DNA of 64,000 nucleotides from Channa striata (taxonomy: Eukaryota; Chordata; Actinopteri; Anabantiformes; Channidae), in assembly GCA_033026295.1 (NCBI GenBank), contig CM065184.1, forward strand, positions 10,171,501 to 10,235,500, in the 5' to 3' direction. Positions 35,406 through 46,171 of the stretch are shown piece after piece. A program made the translations under genes and the position numbers. Each line of letters opens with the position of its first letter. Within the stretch, counting starts at the first letter, position 1. Below the pieces are notes generated by a model. It did not search any database. It saw only the letters and a program-made list of their open reading frames with translations, and had not been told where the DNA came from.

Positions 35406-36957
35406 ATTGCCACTATCATTATTGTCCAACTGCAGTCCCGCAAAGAGGTCAACAACACACTTCATCTAAAGTAATCAGCTTTTCGCAGCAGTCTGTGTGA
35501 ATTCTTGGTATGTCCAGTGTTCCTCTTTCTCTCCTACATGTCTCCTACAAAGCATTTCAGCCAATGTTCATGTTTAAACATAACACTTAGTATTCACAGA
35601 TTGGTAAATAAATACTGCATGTAATCAACACAATCTATGAACCATTCTGAAGAAGTAAGACACTGAATGAAGAGCAAGGCAAGAGGATGCAGAAAAGGAG
35701 CAAAGCTTGTAGAGCAAACACATGAAGTTCAGACATGCCGAGGTGGCAAGTGCATTTGTGATTAAAAAGCAATTAAAAACACTGTCAATAAGTAAATAAT
35801 TAATAACGCAAACAGCCACTCAGTAGCACCAGTGAGTGACAAAGTACACATTACAGTATACCATCTAAAAACAGAAACATGTATCTCATCCTGACATATG
35901 AAAAGAGATGTATGTGGTTTAAATGGTAAACAATATAATTTATATTCAATGCTGCCACCCAGTGGCAACAGGCTTCTAGATCAATAAATAAATGAAGAAA
36001 AATCTACAGTGATGAAGTGCAAATTTCTCCTGAGTCCTTTCTAGCAAACGTGTCCCTTCAGATATATCAGATCTACATATTTCAATATCATCATAGCTAC
36101 ACATTAAACATTTGGGTGCACATGGACAAAATAAAACAAAAAATGTGAAAGTACCTACAGCAATGGCTCCGTTTAAAGTTTGGCAATAAAATTCCAAAAA
36201 TACACAAAAAGCTATCTTTCGTAAAGTCCCTGCATCCCATACTAAAACATACTAAAGCCCTGAATAAAGAAAACAAACAAAATGTCTTTCAAAACCTGCA
36301 AATATGGTAAAAAGAAGATCTAGGAAAAAGAGGTTTGTAACTGTAGAATTTAAGTTTAGGGGTGATACACTATTCAGATATATCCATATCACCAGTGTTC
36401 CACCTTCTTGGTAAAGAAAATGACAGACATAATCTTTAACAAGCTAATATGAACATTTTAGACAGGCTTCCATCTTAAAATCAGGCCATGAAATGGAAAG
36501 AAATTACAACTGCTATGGATGTTGATGTCGGCAATGTGGACATAAAAGCCTGCTGTGGTGTGACCAGACTGACCAAAGATGCTGCGGCCCCAATACATCC
36601 ATAGAGACACTTCTAAAGGAGCCACTGAAATTAAAGCCCCACACACATTAGGCTTTTGTATGTACATCATCTCTAAAAAAGTATCAAGTCAAAAAAAGCA
36701 GAAAATACAGTAAGATAGAATGAAAGGGGACAGACAAGGAGGCTACAGTCTTCCGTTTAGTTTCATTTGAAAGCATGACGTCCTTGGTGCATTCAGTGAA
36801 TGCAAGGGGAGGCAATTTCTACATGGAAGAGGTTAAGACATAAGTCTTAAGTGAGTGAGCTTCAGACCACTCATTAAAGGAACCACTGAGGCGGAGCTGC
36901 TTAACAACTCAAAGCAGACACACCCCAGTGGCGACTGTGAAGGTTTAAAAGCAGCAG

Positions 36958-37114
36958 TTAGTTCAGGTGCAGGACCTGCTTCATGAACTCATATGTGGTG
37001 AAGGCCACGGCCTGGGAGGGGACACAGCGGATGTAGTTGACAGAAAGGCCTCGGTACAATCCCTTCTTGACCCCGTACTTCTTATACACATACGTCAGGG
37101 TCTTGCTCATGGAT
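36958..37114 (-). CDS. slc25a16: slc25a16 last exon and stop
   Basis: 157 nt including TAA at 36960-36958. It encodes SMSKTLTYVYKKYGVKKGLY, RGLSVNYIRCVPSQAVAFTT and YEFMKQVLHLN, ending as human (FFHLN). Confidence 0.97.
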
Positions 37115-40100
37115 CTAGTTATATAGAAAACAATCAATTATACACTTTTTAAAATTATAGAAACACAAGTGATGTTATGTAGTGAGGTTTGTTTTATTTC
37201 TTTGTGTGACCTCATTAAAGTATTTTCCTATTAAATATGTTGAGATGACAACAGTGTATTAAAACATGCTTCTTTTTACAGGAGGAAAATGACCTTGTAC
37301 TTGAATATAGTCAATGCAAAGCAAATATTGGAAGAATAATATTCACTGCTTGGTGTTAAGTGAACTTATACAGCAATTAATAGTATGTCATTGTAGTTTT
37401 ATAGCTCAGTTGCTACTATACTGCTTAAAGTGTTTTGCTTTCATATTTTATCTAATGCTAACAACCCACCAACCACTGGAATTTTCTCTATGTGGAGGAA
37501 ACTATTTATATTACTATATATTAAAACACAATAAGATTGTTCATTAACACCAGGGCTGCTAAGGGCATATGGGACAACTGACTATGGAGAGCAGGAACAG
37601 CGGTACTTACACACACTTCTCAGAATCAGGAAGTACGGACCCTAACTGCATTCTTCTCCTTGCCACATCCAAAGGGTACCTAGTGAGAAAAAAAACACAC
37701 TACATAAACCAACAAAAAATGTGTGTAATGAAAAACACAACACAGCCAGCCTCCACAAGTTAACCAGTCAATCGTCAATTCAGTATTTATGTGAGTTTTC
37801 AGCTTGGAGCCTGTTGGCAGCCTGCCTACAGCGCTTACGATATAGTCTGAGCAATGGCACCAGCTACCCCTCCACAAAGCAGGTTGACATGGGTCTTTAA
37901 GATGAGGACATCAGGGTTGTCCGAGGAGGGGCGACCCAACACCTCTGGGAAATGTTTTAAGCCAAGGCTCTTCAGGGTGCCAAAGGTGAAAAATGAGAAA
38001 CCTGGGGAACAGAAATGGGTGGGAGACAAACAATCAAGCTGATGTAACGCAAAAAACACTGTTTAGCACAATGGTAATATAAAAGAGTAACTAAAGAAAC
38101 ACCTGCATAAGGCGCCATTCCAATAAGTGTTGGAGTAAGTCCTCTGTAGAAGCCCGAAACGCCCCCTTCCTTAACAAAAAAGAAAAGCAGGGGTTGCAGA
38201 ACAGATCTGATATTCATGCATTGTTTTAATATTAAACAAGTTAAGATGTTAGTGAGAAGCATGTTGTTTGTTAGAGAAGCTGCACACTAGCAGATCACCT
38301 TAAGGTAGATGGTGTGGAAGGCGTTGGCAATTCCAGTGTAGCGATGCTCTCCTTTCACCTGGAAGGCCAGTCTGGCTCGGATCACATCCAGAGGGTAGGT
38401 GCATATCACCGCAGTCATCCCTGAAAACACACACAAAGCAAACAAACGTGGTAGACACGTGTACTTTGCAACTATGATTAACTTTCATTTCCATTTTGAT
38501 ACTTAATGTCTACTGATGAAAAAACTTTTTTATGTTTAACTGAGCTGACAAATGAAAAGAAAGTCAAAGATTCAAGAAGAACAAATAATAATAGAAGCCA
38601 ATGATCAAAAACAAATTACATGAGAGGAAAAAGCAGCCAGTAGAGTAAACGAAATCCAACTGAGTCTTATCACTTTGAAAGATAAATTACCTGCCATAGA
38701 GCCTGCCATGAGGCGATGGATGTGTCCAGAAATCCCAATTTTTTTACTTAGCAACTGTAAAGAAAACATCAGCACAAACAATTTAAAAAGCATTTTAAAA
38801 ATTCAGTTTTTTATTTTAACTCCATAGAATGTCATTATAAAGCAAAGACTGCCAATATAAAAGCTCTAAACAATGTCTATCATTAACAGCCTGTTTTTAC
38901 AACTTTGCCCTTTGAAATGTTGCTTTCATAATAAAATAAGCACCATACCTTTTTATAATTGTCAAAGGCCATGAACTGGATAGCTCCATAAGGAAATATC
39001 CTCACCATCATTGCCCCATTACCCTTGTACAATCCAAGGAAGCCTTCCTTCTTTGGAACAGCTTTGAGAGTTGCAAACACTCCTGCACAAAAAGATCAGC
39101 AGTTTCACCCATGTACAATAAGTGTGTGGAAACATAACTCATAACTGTTTTCCATGTTTGGCTACTGGTGTTGCACCTAGATGCTTGTAATGGGGGTTCT
39201 GGGCTTGTAGAAGAATCTTGACTCTGTCCAGAGGAGCGATAGTAGTCTTGGCACAGCATCCTGCCACTCCTACACAAAAAGAGAGAAACACAGCAATAAC
39301 ACATTTATCACTGGGAGAGTTTTAAAGAAAGGATGAAAATATATGTTTATTCCAGCTTGTGTGTGTCTATAAAAGATATGATGACATTAATCTTGCAGTC
39401 AATCATCGTGTGTAGGCCACGCTCGTGTGCTAAAAACACAGCTTGCTTAGAGACAAGATTGTAGGGATAAAGTATGAGAGCAATGATTCATGCTGTAAGT
39501 GAAGTACTGCGTTGGGAAAAGCCAAAAGAGTAGTAGTAGTAGTAGATCTGACTATTGTTCTTTGAAAGGAAATTCAAAAATCGTTTCACACAGGTGAATG
39601 TCAGCGGTGAGATGGTGCCTCCAGATATAGGGGACATTCAGTAACTTGATAAACATCAGAAATTCAAATAGCTGTTTTGTTTCACTTCATAATCGCTCAC
39701 CTCCTACTAAGAACTAACAACAGGTGAGAACACTTGATTGAAAGAAGGACCAGAAAGGACTGTTATTGTCATTAGTTCCTGCCACATTTTCAGATGGAAT
39801 CTGAACAAACAAGTTAACATATGACTTGTGTGTGTTTAGAGACACTGCAGGTAAAAAACCCTTTGCACTTTTTAAAAAGCTGCTATGACAGTTTTAATGA
39901 AGGAACCTATTTGAGTATCTACAGTACGATTAGTAGTCGGTGGTTAGTGACGAGATAGACAGTACACAGCAGCTTGAACTTGCAAAATACATCTCTGAGT
40001 AAATCTTCATAGACACGACTGTGACGGTAGGATGTGAATGCTCACCCCCAGCCACAAAGGATCGAAGCCAGTAGTAATCTGTCTTGGCAGGGCTGCTGCT

Positions 40101-40139
40101 TATAGCAGGAGGTGTGGAGACTGCAGCCTCCGATGTCAT
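36958..40139 (-). CDS. slc25a16: mitochondrial carrier SLC25A16, complete (9 coding exons, 320 aa)
   Basis: Inner-membrane mitochondrial carrier; human SLC25A16 (Graves disease carrier) is linked to coenzyme A transport through its yeast relative Leu5. Exons: 40139-40046, 39269-39177, 39082-38949, 38754-38691, 38420-38299, 38169-38103, 38001-37839, 37679-37611, 37114-36958; total 963 nt. All three carrier repeats are present with their signatures: APLDRVK, TYPLDVIRAR and SYPLDVARRR, each followed by a GLYKG/GFYRG/GLYRG turn. The start MTSEAAVSTPP precedes DYYWLRSFVAGG, which aligns with human DFYWLRSFLAGG; the N-terminus is about 12 residues shorter than human. It lies head to head with tet1, as in human. 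Confidence 0.97.
37611..37679 (-). CDS. slc25a16: slc25a16 exon, repeat 3 signature
   Basis: 69 nt. It encodes YPLDVARRRMQLGSVLPDSE then KC; the donor is taken at gtaagt rather than two bases earlier because only that keeps frame with the last exon. Confidence 0.95.
37839..38001 (-). CDS. slc25a16: slc25a16 exon
   Basis: 163 nt. It encodes FSFFTFGTLKSLGLKHFPEV, GRPSSDNPDVLILKTHVNLL and CGGVAGAIAQTI, phase 2 out. Confidence 0.97.
38103..38169 (-). CDS. slc25a16: slc25a16 exon
   Basis: 67 nt. It encodes EGGVSGFYRGLTPTLIGMAP then YAG. Confidence 0.96.
38299..38420 (-). CDS. slc25a16: slc25a16 exon, repeat 2 signature
   Basis: 122 nt. It encodes MTAVICTYPLDVIRARLAFQ, VKGEHRYTGIANAFHTIYLK. Confidence 0.97.
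38691..38754 (-). CDS. slc25a16: slc25a16 exon
   Basis: 64 nt. It encodes LLSKKIGISGHIHRLMAGSM then AG; aligned with human KLGISGHVHRLMAGSMAG. Confidence 0.96.
38949..39082 (-). CDS. slc25a16: slc25a16 exon
   Basis: 134 nt. It encodes GVFATLKAVPKKEGFLGLYK and GNGAMMVRIFPYGAIQFMAF. Confidence 0.97.
39177..39269 (-). CDS. slc25a16: slc25a16 exon, repeat 1 signature
   Basis: 93 nt. It encodes GVAGCCAKTTIAPLDRVKIL and LQAQNPHYKHL, with the first Px[D]xx[K] carrier motif. Confidence 0.97.
   Translation of the reverse strand, partial: EWQDAVPRLLSLLWTESRFFYKPRTPITSI
40046..40139 (-). CDS. slc25a16: slc25a16 exon with start codon
   Basis: ATG at 40139; encodes MTSEAAVSTPPAISSSPAKT and DYYWLRSFVAG, phase 1 out (donor gtgagc). 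The exon probably starts at 40171 after an acceptor tgtacag, giving a 32-nt leader part. Confidence 0.94.
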
Positions 40140-40354
40140 CGTTCCTGCTCAGGAACACGCAACATCCACGACTGTACAACAGAGAGGAGATACTGTAAAT
40201 GCACATGTAACTAAGAGCCTGCAGGTTTAAGACCACACAGAACCCACCCTACATCAGCCTGGAAGTCAAGCCCAAGGTTGATATATTATTAAGAAATCAT
40301 GATTTCCAATAGGGCATAACTGGGAAAATGAGTGTAACTGTAAAACATACTCAC

Positions 40355-40645
40355 AAGGTAACACAGAACCTAAGGTCACAGACCCAGCTGAGTGGATGCC
40401 TGGCCGGCTGGAGTCTGCTCAACTAACGTGTTCCTCTGTGGGAACTCGGCTTCTTTCGTTTTTGCCACTTGCTCGTGATAATCAGATTATTTCGACCGAG
40501 TCTCGGCAGGTCGCCGGGATCAGAGCAGACTGTCGCTAACTGCGTCCACTACAAACCGAACAGAACCGCCGGCTGGACTTTGGCAATTCATAGAACCGCA
40601 TTCATGTCCTTCGCCTGTCAACTGACAGCTTGTGGTCAAACATAG
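40355..40645 (-). other. slc25a16: slc25a16 non-coding first exon (predicted)
   Basis: A strong minus-strand donor (CTT then gtgagtatg) at 40354 and a matching acceptor at 40172 define an intron in the 5' leader. The exon upstream is locally CpG-rich against an AT-rich background. The transcription start is inferred near the YY1-like site at about 40645-40658. Confidence 0.5.
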
Positions 40646-40700
40646 ACGCCATGTTAACGACGGATGTGACGTAAGCGGAAAAGGAGGAGCGAGCGAGACA
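40640..40700. promoter_or_regulatory. slc25a16: slc25a16 core promoter motifs
   Basis: On the minus strand AACATGGCG (YY1-type, often at the start site of housekeeping genes) lies at about 40646-40656. A TGACGTAA CRE/ATF-like element lies at 40667-40674, next to gcggaa (ETS-like). Motif calls are by eye. Confidence 0.5.
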
Positions 40701-40839
40701 CTATCGAAATAGAACTAATGTACGATTAAATATATGAATAAAGGCATTAAAAAAATAAAATGTTCAGTAGCAAAACATCCGTATCTCATCAATCACAATT
40801 TAAGAGTGATTTATACACTACAGACACTTTAGAGTGTTT

Positions 40840-40856
40840 AATTTCTTTTTTAGGAT

Positions 40857-40894
<38 letters not shown>

Positions 40895-40909
40895 CCTAAA
40901 AAAGAAATT
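40840..40909. repeat. 15-bp perfect inverted repeat around an AT microsatellite
   Basis: AATTTCTTTTTTAGG (40840-40854) and its exact reverse complement (40895-40909) flank an uninterrupted AT tract (40859-40893). It lies in the interval between slc25a16 and tet1. Confidence 0.9.
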
Positions 40910-41239
40910 TAAAGAAATTAAATACTTTAAGCACATGTAACAGTAAAGAGATTTAATTTCAATGCGTTTTTTCTCGTATAGGGGTGATTTATTTACGCTT
41001 TTTAATTGGTTATTTATTTATGTACTCTCCATTATTTCCCGTAGATTATGGGCATTCTGTGTCATAAACATCTCCTCACATTTTCTGTACGTTTTACGTT
41101 ATAAATGTGTTTTTATGCTTACTCTTTAAAAAGCGGGCTCTTACTGCGCCATTGTGTTATACCGTGAATTCATTTCTTTGACAACAAATCTCAGTCGCCA
41201 CTAAAAAAGAAATTGTCACATATTACGATAATAATCCGT

Positions 41240-42000
41240 GACATCGTCCGATGATGAAATGAGCTCATTTTTTTTTTTTTTTTGGTCCTCTCAGCTGCCG
41301 GTACGGTGGGTTTTTAGCGCCGTGCTGGGTCCACACACACGCGGTCGACGACGGCTTCACTCCATCCCAGGTTTTCACGTCCGCTCTTCCCCTTCGCAGC
41401 CGACGACGGCTTTTTTTTTTTTTTTTGGCCCAGCGGAGACCGTCGGTTGCGTCTGGCGGAGGGAGAGTGAGCGGGGCAGCCCTGAATGGAACAGAAGAGG
41501 GACTGACATTTTAACGGCTGTCAAAGAGCTCACGGTGCACGTCCGGGGGAAAGAAGCGGCTCTTTCTTTTGGGGGGGGGACGCTCGCGTTGGAGCTGGTG
41601 TCATGTCCATGTGTCGGCGTCGTCAGAGGACTGAACTTGGCCGCAGTGTGTATTTGCCGAGGAGGGAAAGCAGCACAAGGTCTCGCTGTGTCGCTGGAGC
41701 GGAGCGGTATTAGCGGTTCAGACAGTGCAACTGTCTCTCTCTGGTATGTGAAGCATTTTCGGCCGTAAACCCCGCGAATGAAAAAAGCTCCCGGGCGGAA
41801 ACGCCGACGACACCGAAGTGAGCTTTGCGGGACGGGGTTTGAGATTTAACATGTGCGCGGCGGTTTAAATGACAGCGGTCAAGTGCAAAAAATAATAAGC
41901 GGCGACGTCGAAGGCGTTTTTTACACGGTAATAACCCCCTCTTCCGGCAGCCACAAAGACGAAAACAGGATCCGACCTCCGGCCGGAGCCCACTCCTCAT
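41240..42000 (+). promoter_or_regulatory. tet1: tet1 CpG-rich promoter and 5' leader
   Basis: CpG density rises sharply against the AT-rich surroundings, with GC-rich blocks at about 41290-41460 and 41580-41990. It precedes the tet1 coding exon in the expected orientation. It contains two T16 tracts (41268-41283, 41411-41426) and a 12-bp direct repeat. An open frame at 41238-41768 has homopolymer-derived residues and is treated as leader, not protein. Leader splicing is not resolved; 42143 (after gtatttcag) is one plausible acceptor. Confidence 0.6.
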
Positions 42001-42459
42001 CGTGGCTGCCCTTTAAACTCTTAAAGCCACGTTCACCTCCCAGCAAGAAACAGTTATTATGCTTTTATTATATGTCGATTCAACTTATCCAACTGTGTGT
42101 AGATACACATAATTTTTTAATTCGTTGTTTCCAAGTATTTCAGGCGGGGCAAATGTGTTACTTATAGAAAACAAAGTAAAGAATCCGTGCATGTTATTAT
42201 ATTGTGTTCAAATTGATCTGATATATTTCAAATTTTTACTCAAGCTGCTGATACTAATTGTATTTTTTTATATTTTCTTCTTGTTTTATGTCTTAATAGG
42301 TCATGCATTGCAATTACTGCAAAACTATAAAAACACCATAATTTATTGTTCAACATTAAAACACTAAAAGGAAAAAGAACCTGTGTGCTGAGTAATAGAC
42401 AAACATTCACCGGGCTCCCATGCTGGCTGCCAGAAATTCTCGCCTCCATACCCACAGCC

Positions 42460-44658
42460 ATGCCTGCTACCACCAAATCCACCAGGAGGCAAACACCTGC
42501 ACAGAGACGAAATGGGCAGAAAGTGATCAGCACCAAGAGGCAAACCTGTAACTCCAACAAACCCAGAGGACGAGCCACAAAAAAGCCCAAGAAAACGCCT
42601 GTGAAAAACAAAAGGTCAACAAGCCGGGCTCAGGCACAGTCAGGTCGAAGCCCACGTGGAAGAGGAGTTAGTAGGTCTGGCGGTCATGGTCATGGCAGGT
42701 CCCCAAGCAAAGTTAACCATGTCCTTAATGAATCAGGATCTTCGCGGCGTAGACAGCCACGTAACATGTCTGACCACTGTGGCAAGTTGCACGAACCCCA
42801 AGGAGGAAGGAAGTCCCTCCAGGGCAAGCAGGTGTCTGTCGCGCTCCGCCAGGCTCCTGAACCTCGCAGAGGAAGGAGAAACAGCAGAGGCAGCGCAGAA
42901 AGACGAGCAGCATCACAGTGCCGAAACACAAAAAATCAGCCCTCAAGCACCAGCATCAACAATTCATCTCATGACCCGGAAAATGACAAGAGGAGCTCTT
43001 GTGATATTGAAGAAAACCATCCAGTCTCTCTAAAAACTGATTTGGAAGTTCCTGGAAGTTTTAAAGATCAAGATCTCGGAGTGAACAATGCCAAAGAGGG
43101 CAGCCCTCTTAAAGCAGATTTACCACCATGTAGCGACACACTGGAAGACTGTGTGCAGTACAGCTCTGACAGTAATTCAACCCAGCAAGACAAAAAGACC
43201 GTCGGCCGCACCGGCGAAGCTGACCTGAGGTGTTTGACTGTGCCCAGAGTGTGTGATGATGTTGATGGACAGTTAAAACTCTGCAGTGACGGCGGTAAAG
43301 AAAGCGCCTCTGGGCTCTCTCCTCTGAAAACTATTGTCTCAGCAGAGATGCGGGACAGCAAAGATGGAAATGACAGTTCATCTATCCTTGGACCTGAGCT
43401 TGATTTTGCCAGTGATGGTACACAGGGTGATGTGTGTACAGTCCATAAAGAGGAAGGTAACATGTTGGATTTGTTTGAAGCGAAGGAGGCAAAAGAAGGA
43501 CGGATAGTTGTCACTGAGAGAAAAGAAGAGAACAATCATGAGGCAATAGAGAGTTTAGAGGCAGATAAAGAAGCTGAGAGACAACATGAAAAAGTGGAAG
43601 AGGTAGTAAAGGTTGTTAAGAGGCTGAGTAATTGCGAGGGAGAAGAGGGAGGGAGACAACAAAAGGAGAATGATGTTTCAATCAATCCTGCTGACTCTAA
43701 CTTGGTAAGCCCAGCCTCTCAACCTCCAGATCCCCCTCACTCCAACAATGGACTGGCAGCACAGTCAGAATCACCACTAAATGTGCCATCAGTCACAGAC
43801 ACAGCTACCTCAAACCCCACCAAAGCCCCCTCCACCTCGGAGTCACTCGAACTCGAGGTTCTGAGTCAGGGTCAGACAGACATGCAACCTACCATTCATG
43901 GTGCTAAACTTCAAACCCCAGGGTCACCAGATGTCCCTGAAACTGCCCTGATGTTGGAAACTGTTCCAGTGAAAAGAAATACACCGGTCATTGTCCATTG
44001 TGACTCTTTCAAACCTAGGAATTTGAGGGATTCAGGCAACGGGGAGCCACACTGGCTGCAAGATGTAGAAATCCCTTCACGTCTGGGAGAAAGACAAGCT
44101 CGCACACAAGCAGAGACGCAGACCAAAGATAGTGTATTTAACGGAGAGCCATTGGACTGCCACAGCCAGGAAGACAGACCTTTGCTGTTGTCGACAGTTC
44201 CTCGGTCGAGCGCGGACGTTACAGCTGAGTGTGACCCTAACCTCAGTGAGGCTGGTGTTGCGGTAGAAGCGCCAGAGCTGGACTCAGTGCCAAAGATCTC
44301 TACTCCTTTTCTGGACAGTAGCTCCACCTTCTCCTGCAGCACAGAAAGCACCCGGTCCTCTTTTTCCTTCGAAACAGAGTCAGAGGCTGGGTATGGAGAA
44401 CCCAGCCCCTCTATTCCAACCGGATCCTTGGGGCCAGAGGGGGCCGGCTCGCACTCCTTAAGCGCTGCAAAACCACAGAAGGAGAAGAAAAAGCGAAGCA
44501 GGTGTGGAACATGTGAGCCATGTCTGAGGAAGATCAACTGTGGCCAGTGCAGCTGCTGCCTCAACCGCAGGACTGGCCACCAGATCTGTAAGCTGAGAAA
44601 ATGCACAGAACTGAAAAGAAGGAAACCTTCAGCTACACTTTCTCTCTTTGCTGCACAG
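42460..44658 (+). CDS. tet1: tet1 coding exon 1: N-terminus and CXXC domain
   Basis: 2199 nt, 733 codons, phase 0 out (donor gtatgg). ATG at 42460 is in a fair context (G at -3) and starts MPATTKSTRRQTPAQRR; the frame is open further upstream but with no other ATG. The first 90 residues are Arg/Lys-rich. Residues 682-715 hold the CXXC finger with eight Cys (682, 685, 688, 694, 697, 700, 710, 715), including CGTCEPC, CGQCSCC and KLRKC. This is the CpG-DNA binding type. Confidence 0.95.
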
Positions 44659-46134
44659 GTATGGTCTATATTAAACAAAATGAGAGTGTGTTTGTGCATT
44701 AAATAAATACTAACACATTACTGATTGATTTATTGCAGTCACAGTTATTGTCAAAAGCAGGTAATTTTAGCTGAGTTGATCAGGAAAATACTGGAGGGAT
44801 TTTCTGCATCTCCAAACAGCTGAGTTGAAGCAACTGAGAAAAGCTGTTCTTACCATATGAGAGCATTGCTTTTGATCTCGGAGGTTTCCCAGCCGCCCAT
44901 CGGTAGCCGCAATGGGTGGTTGGGATTGAGAGTTGAATGAACCAGACAGTTGAAACAGAAAGTTTCACTTTCACATTGGGAGTTTTATCAGTTGGTTTTG
45001 CATCTTCCTCTTATATGTTGGGGAACGTGCTAAGTGATAAAAGTGGAAGTGCCTGCATGTGAGCGTGTGTGAAGAATCGAGACTAGGCCTGAATGCGTGT
45101 GCAAATATCGTTTTGATGAGGTTCTGTGTAAGCCAGGAAGGCACGTGACCAACACAGGCTCAGCACGTGGTTGGAGTAAGTGGCTGTTTTTGTGCGTGTG
45201 CGAACCAAGGTACAAGCAGGATAATAAGGTATTTTATGAGTTACACATGTTGACTGTGTATGTGAATACTTGCGTGTGGATGGATATGTAATTAAAGCCA
45301 ATTTTCAGCCGGATATTTTGCACAGTGGAACTGAATGGCATTGTCAATGCATATTAGGAGAGAATGCAGAAAGACAAAGAACTTATAGGATGCTGACTTA
45401 ATCAAATGACAACAGCGTGAGTGTATAAGAAGTTGTGTCTAATGACAAACCTACAGAGAATTATGACCAGAATCTGAGTTTTTTTTAAAGCTTTATTGTG
45501 ATTTCTGGCGCATTATTTAGCTTCCTGTTTTGCAGCGTTACAGTTTGGATCCTCATGCAGCTGCTTACTGAGAAAAAGCCGTAAAAATCTGCTGCACAAC
45601 ACTTGCTCTGCATCATAAGGCAGAAAGACAGTTAATGACTAGCTAGTCACCACAGTGGTGAATTCATCAACTGAAGAGCCAGATATTTGCCATGGGAGTT
45701 GCTAGAGACCAAAGTAAAAAAGGAAACAAACGTCGGATTTAGACTTTCAGTTTAGCATATAGTGAGAAACATGTTGACCTATAAAGTTTTGTATCAAATT
45801 TTAGTAACATTAAAATTATTCAGAGGAGGTATTTTGCTGAATGTCAAAAATTATTTGCAATTACTATGCTTTATGTATTCCATACCACATGTAGGAACAG
45901 TGAGCTTATAGATATCCCAATCATTTTGGTAATAATGGAAGAAGAGTTCGTTCCAGTTTGCTGCTAAAGCTCCATGACGGAACCTTGGTGCCCATAGAGC
46001 TGGTGGAGGCATTTGTTCGCACAACTGTCACTGAGGGTCCATGTGTCGAAGGGGCAGTTGTGCATGTCAGGCTAGGCTTGCATTCATATTACAACATATT
46101 ACACTGGAATATACTGTAATGTGATGTGGGTTAA

Positions 46135-46171
<37 letters not shown>

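Larger units (their letters stand above)
33822..36957. other. interval between alox5 start and slc25a16 stop
   Basis: No coding exon is supported. Both neighbours are on the minus strand, so the right part is expected to be slc25a16 3' UTR and the left part alox5 upstream sequence. Minus-strand AATAAA hexamers lie at 35281-35276 and 34921-34916, either of which could end slc25a16. Also present are a TC repeat at 35387-35405 and AT-rich palindromic sequence near 34863-34920. Confidence 0.6.

Noticed and set aside
41238..41768. 176-codon open frame in the tet1 leader
   Set aside because: Contains two runs of Phe from T16 tracts and otherwise CpG-island-type Arg/Gly/Ser sequence; better explained as promoter and leader.
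43911..44699. 262-codon minus-strand open frame
   Set aside because: Exactly antisense to the tet1 CXXC exon; a shadow of a strongly coding frame.
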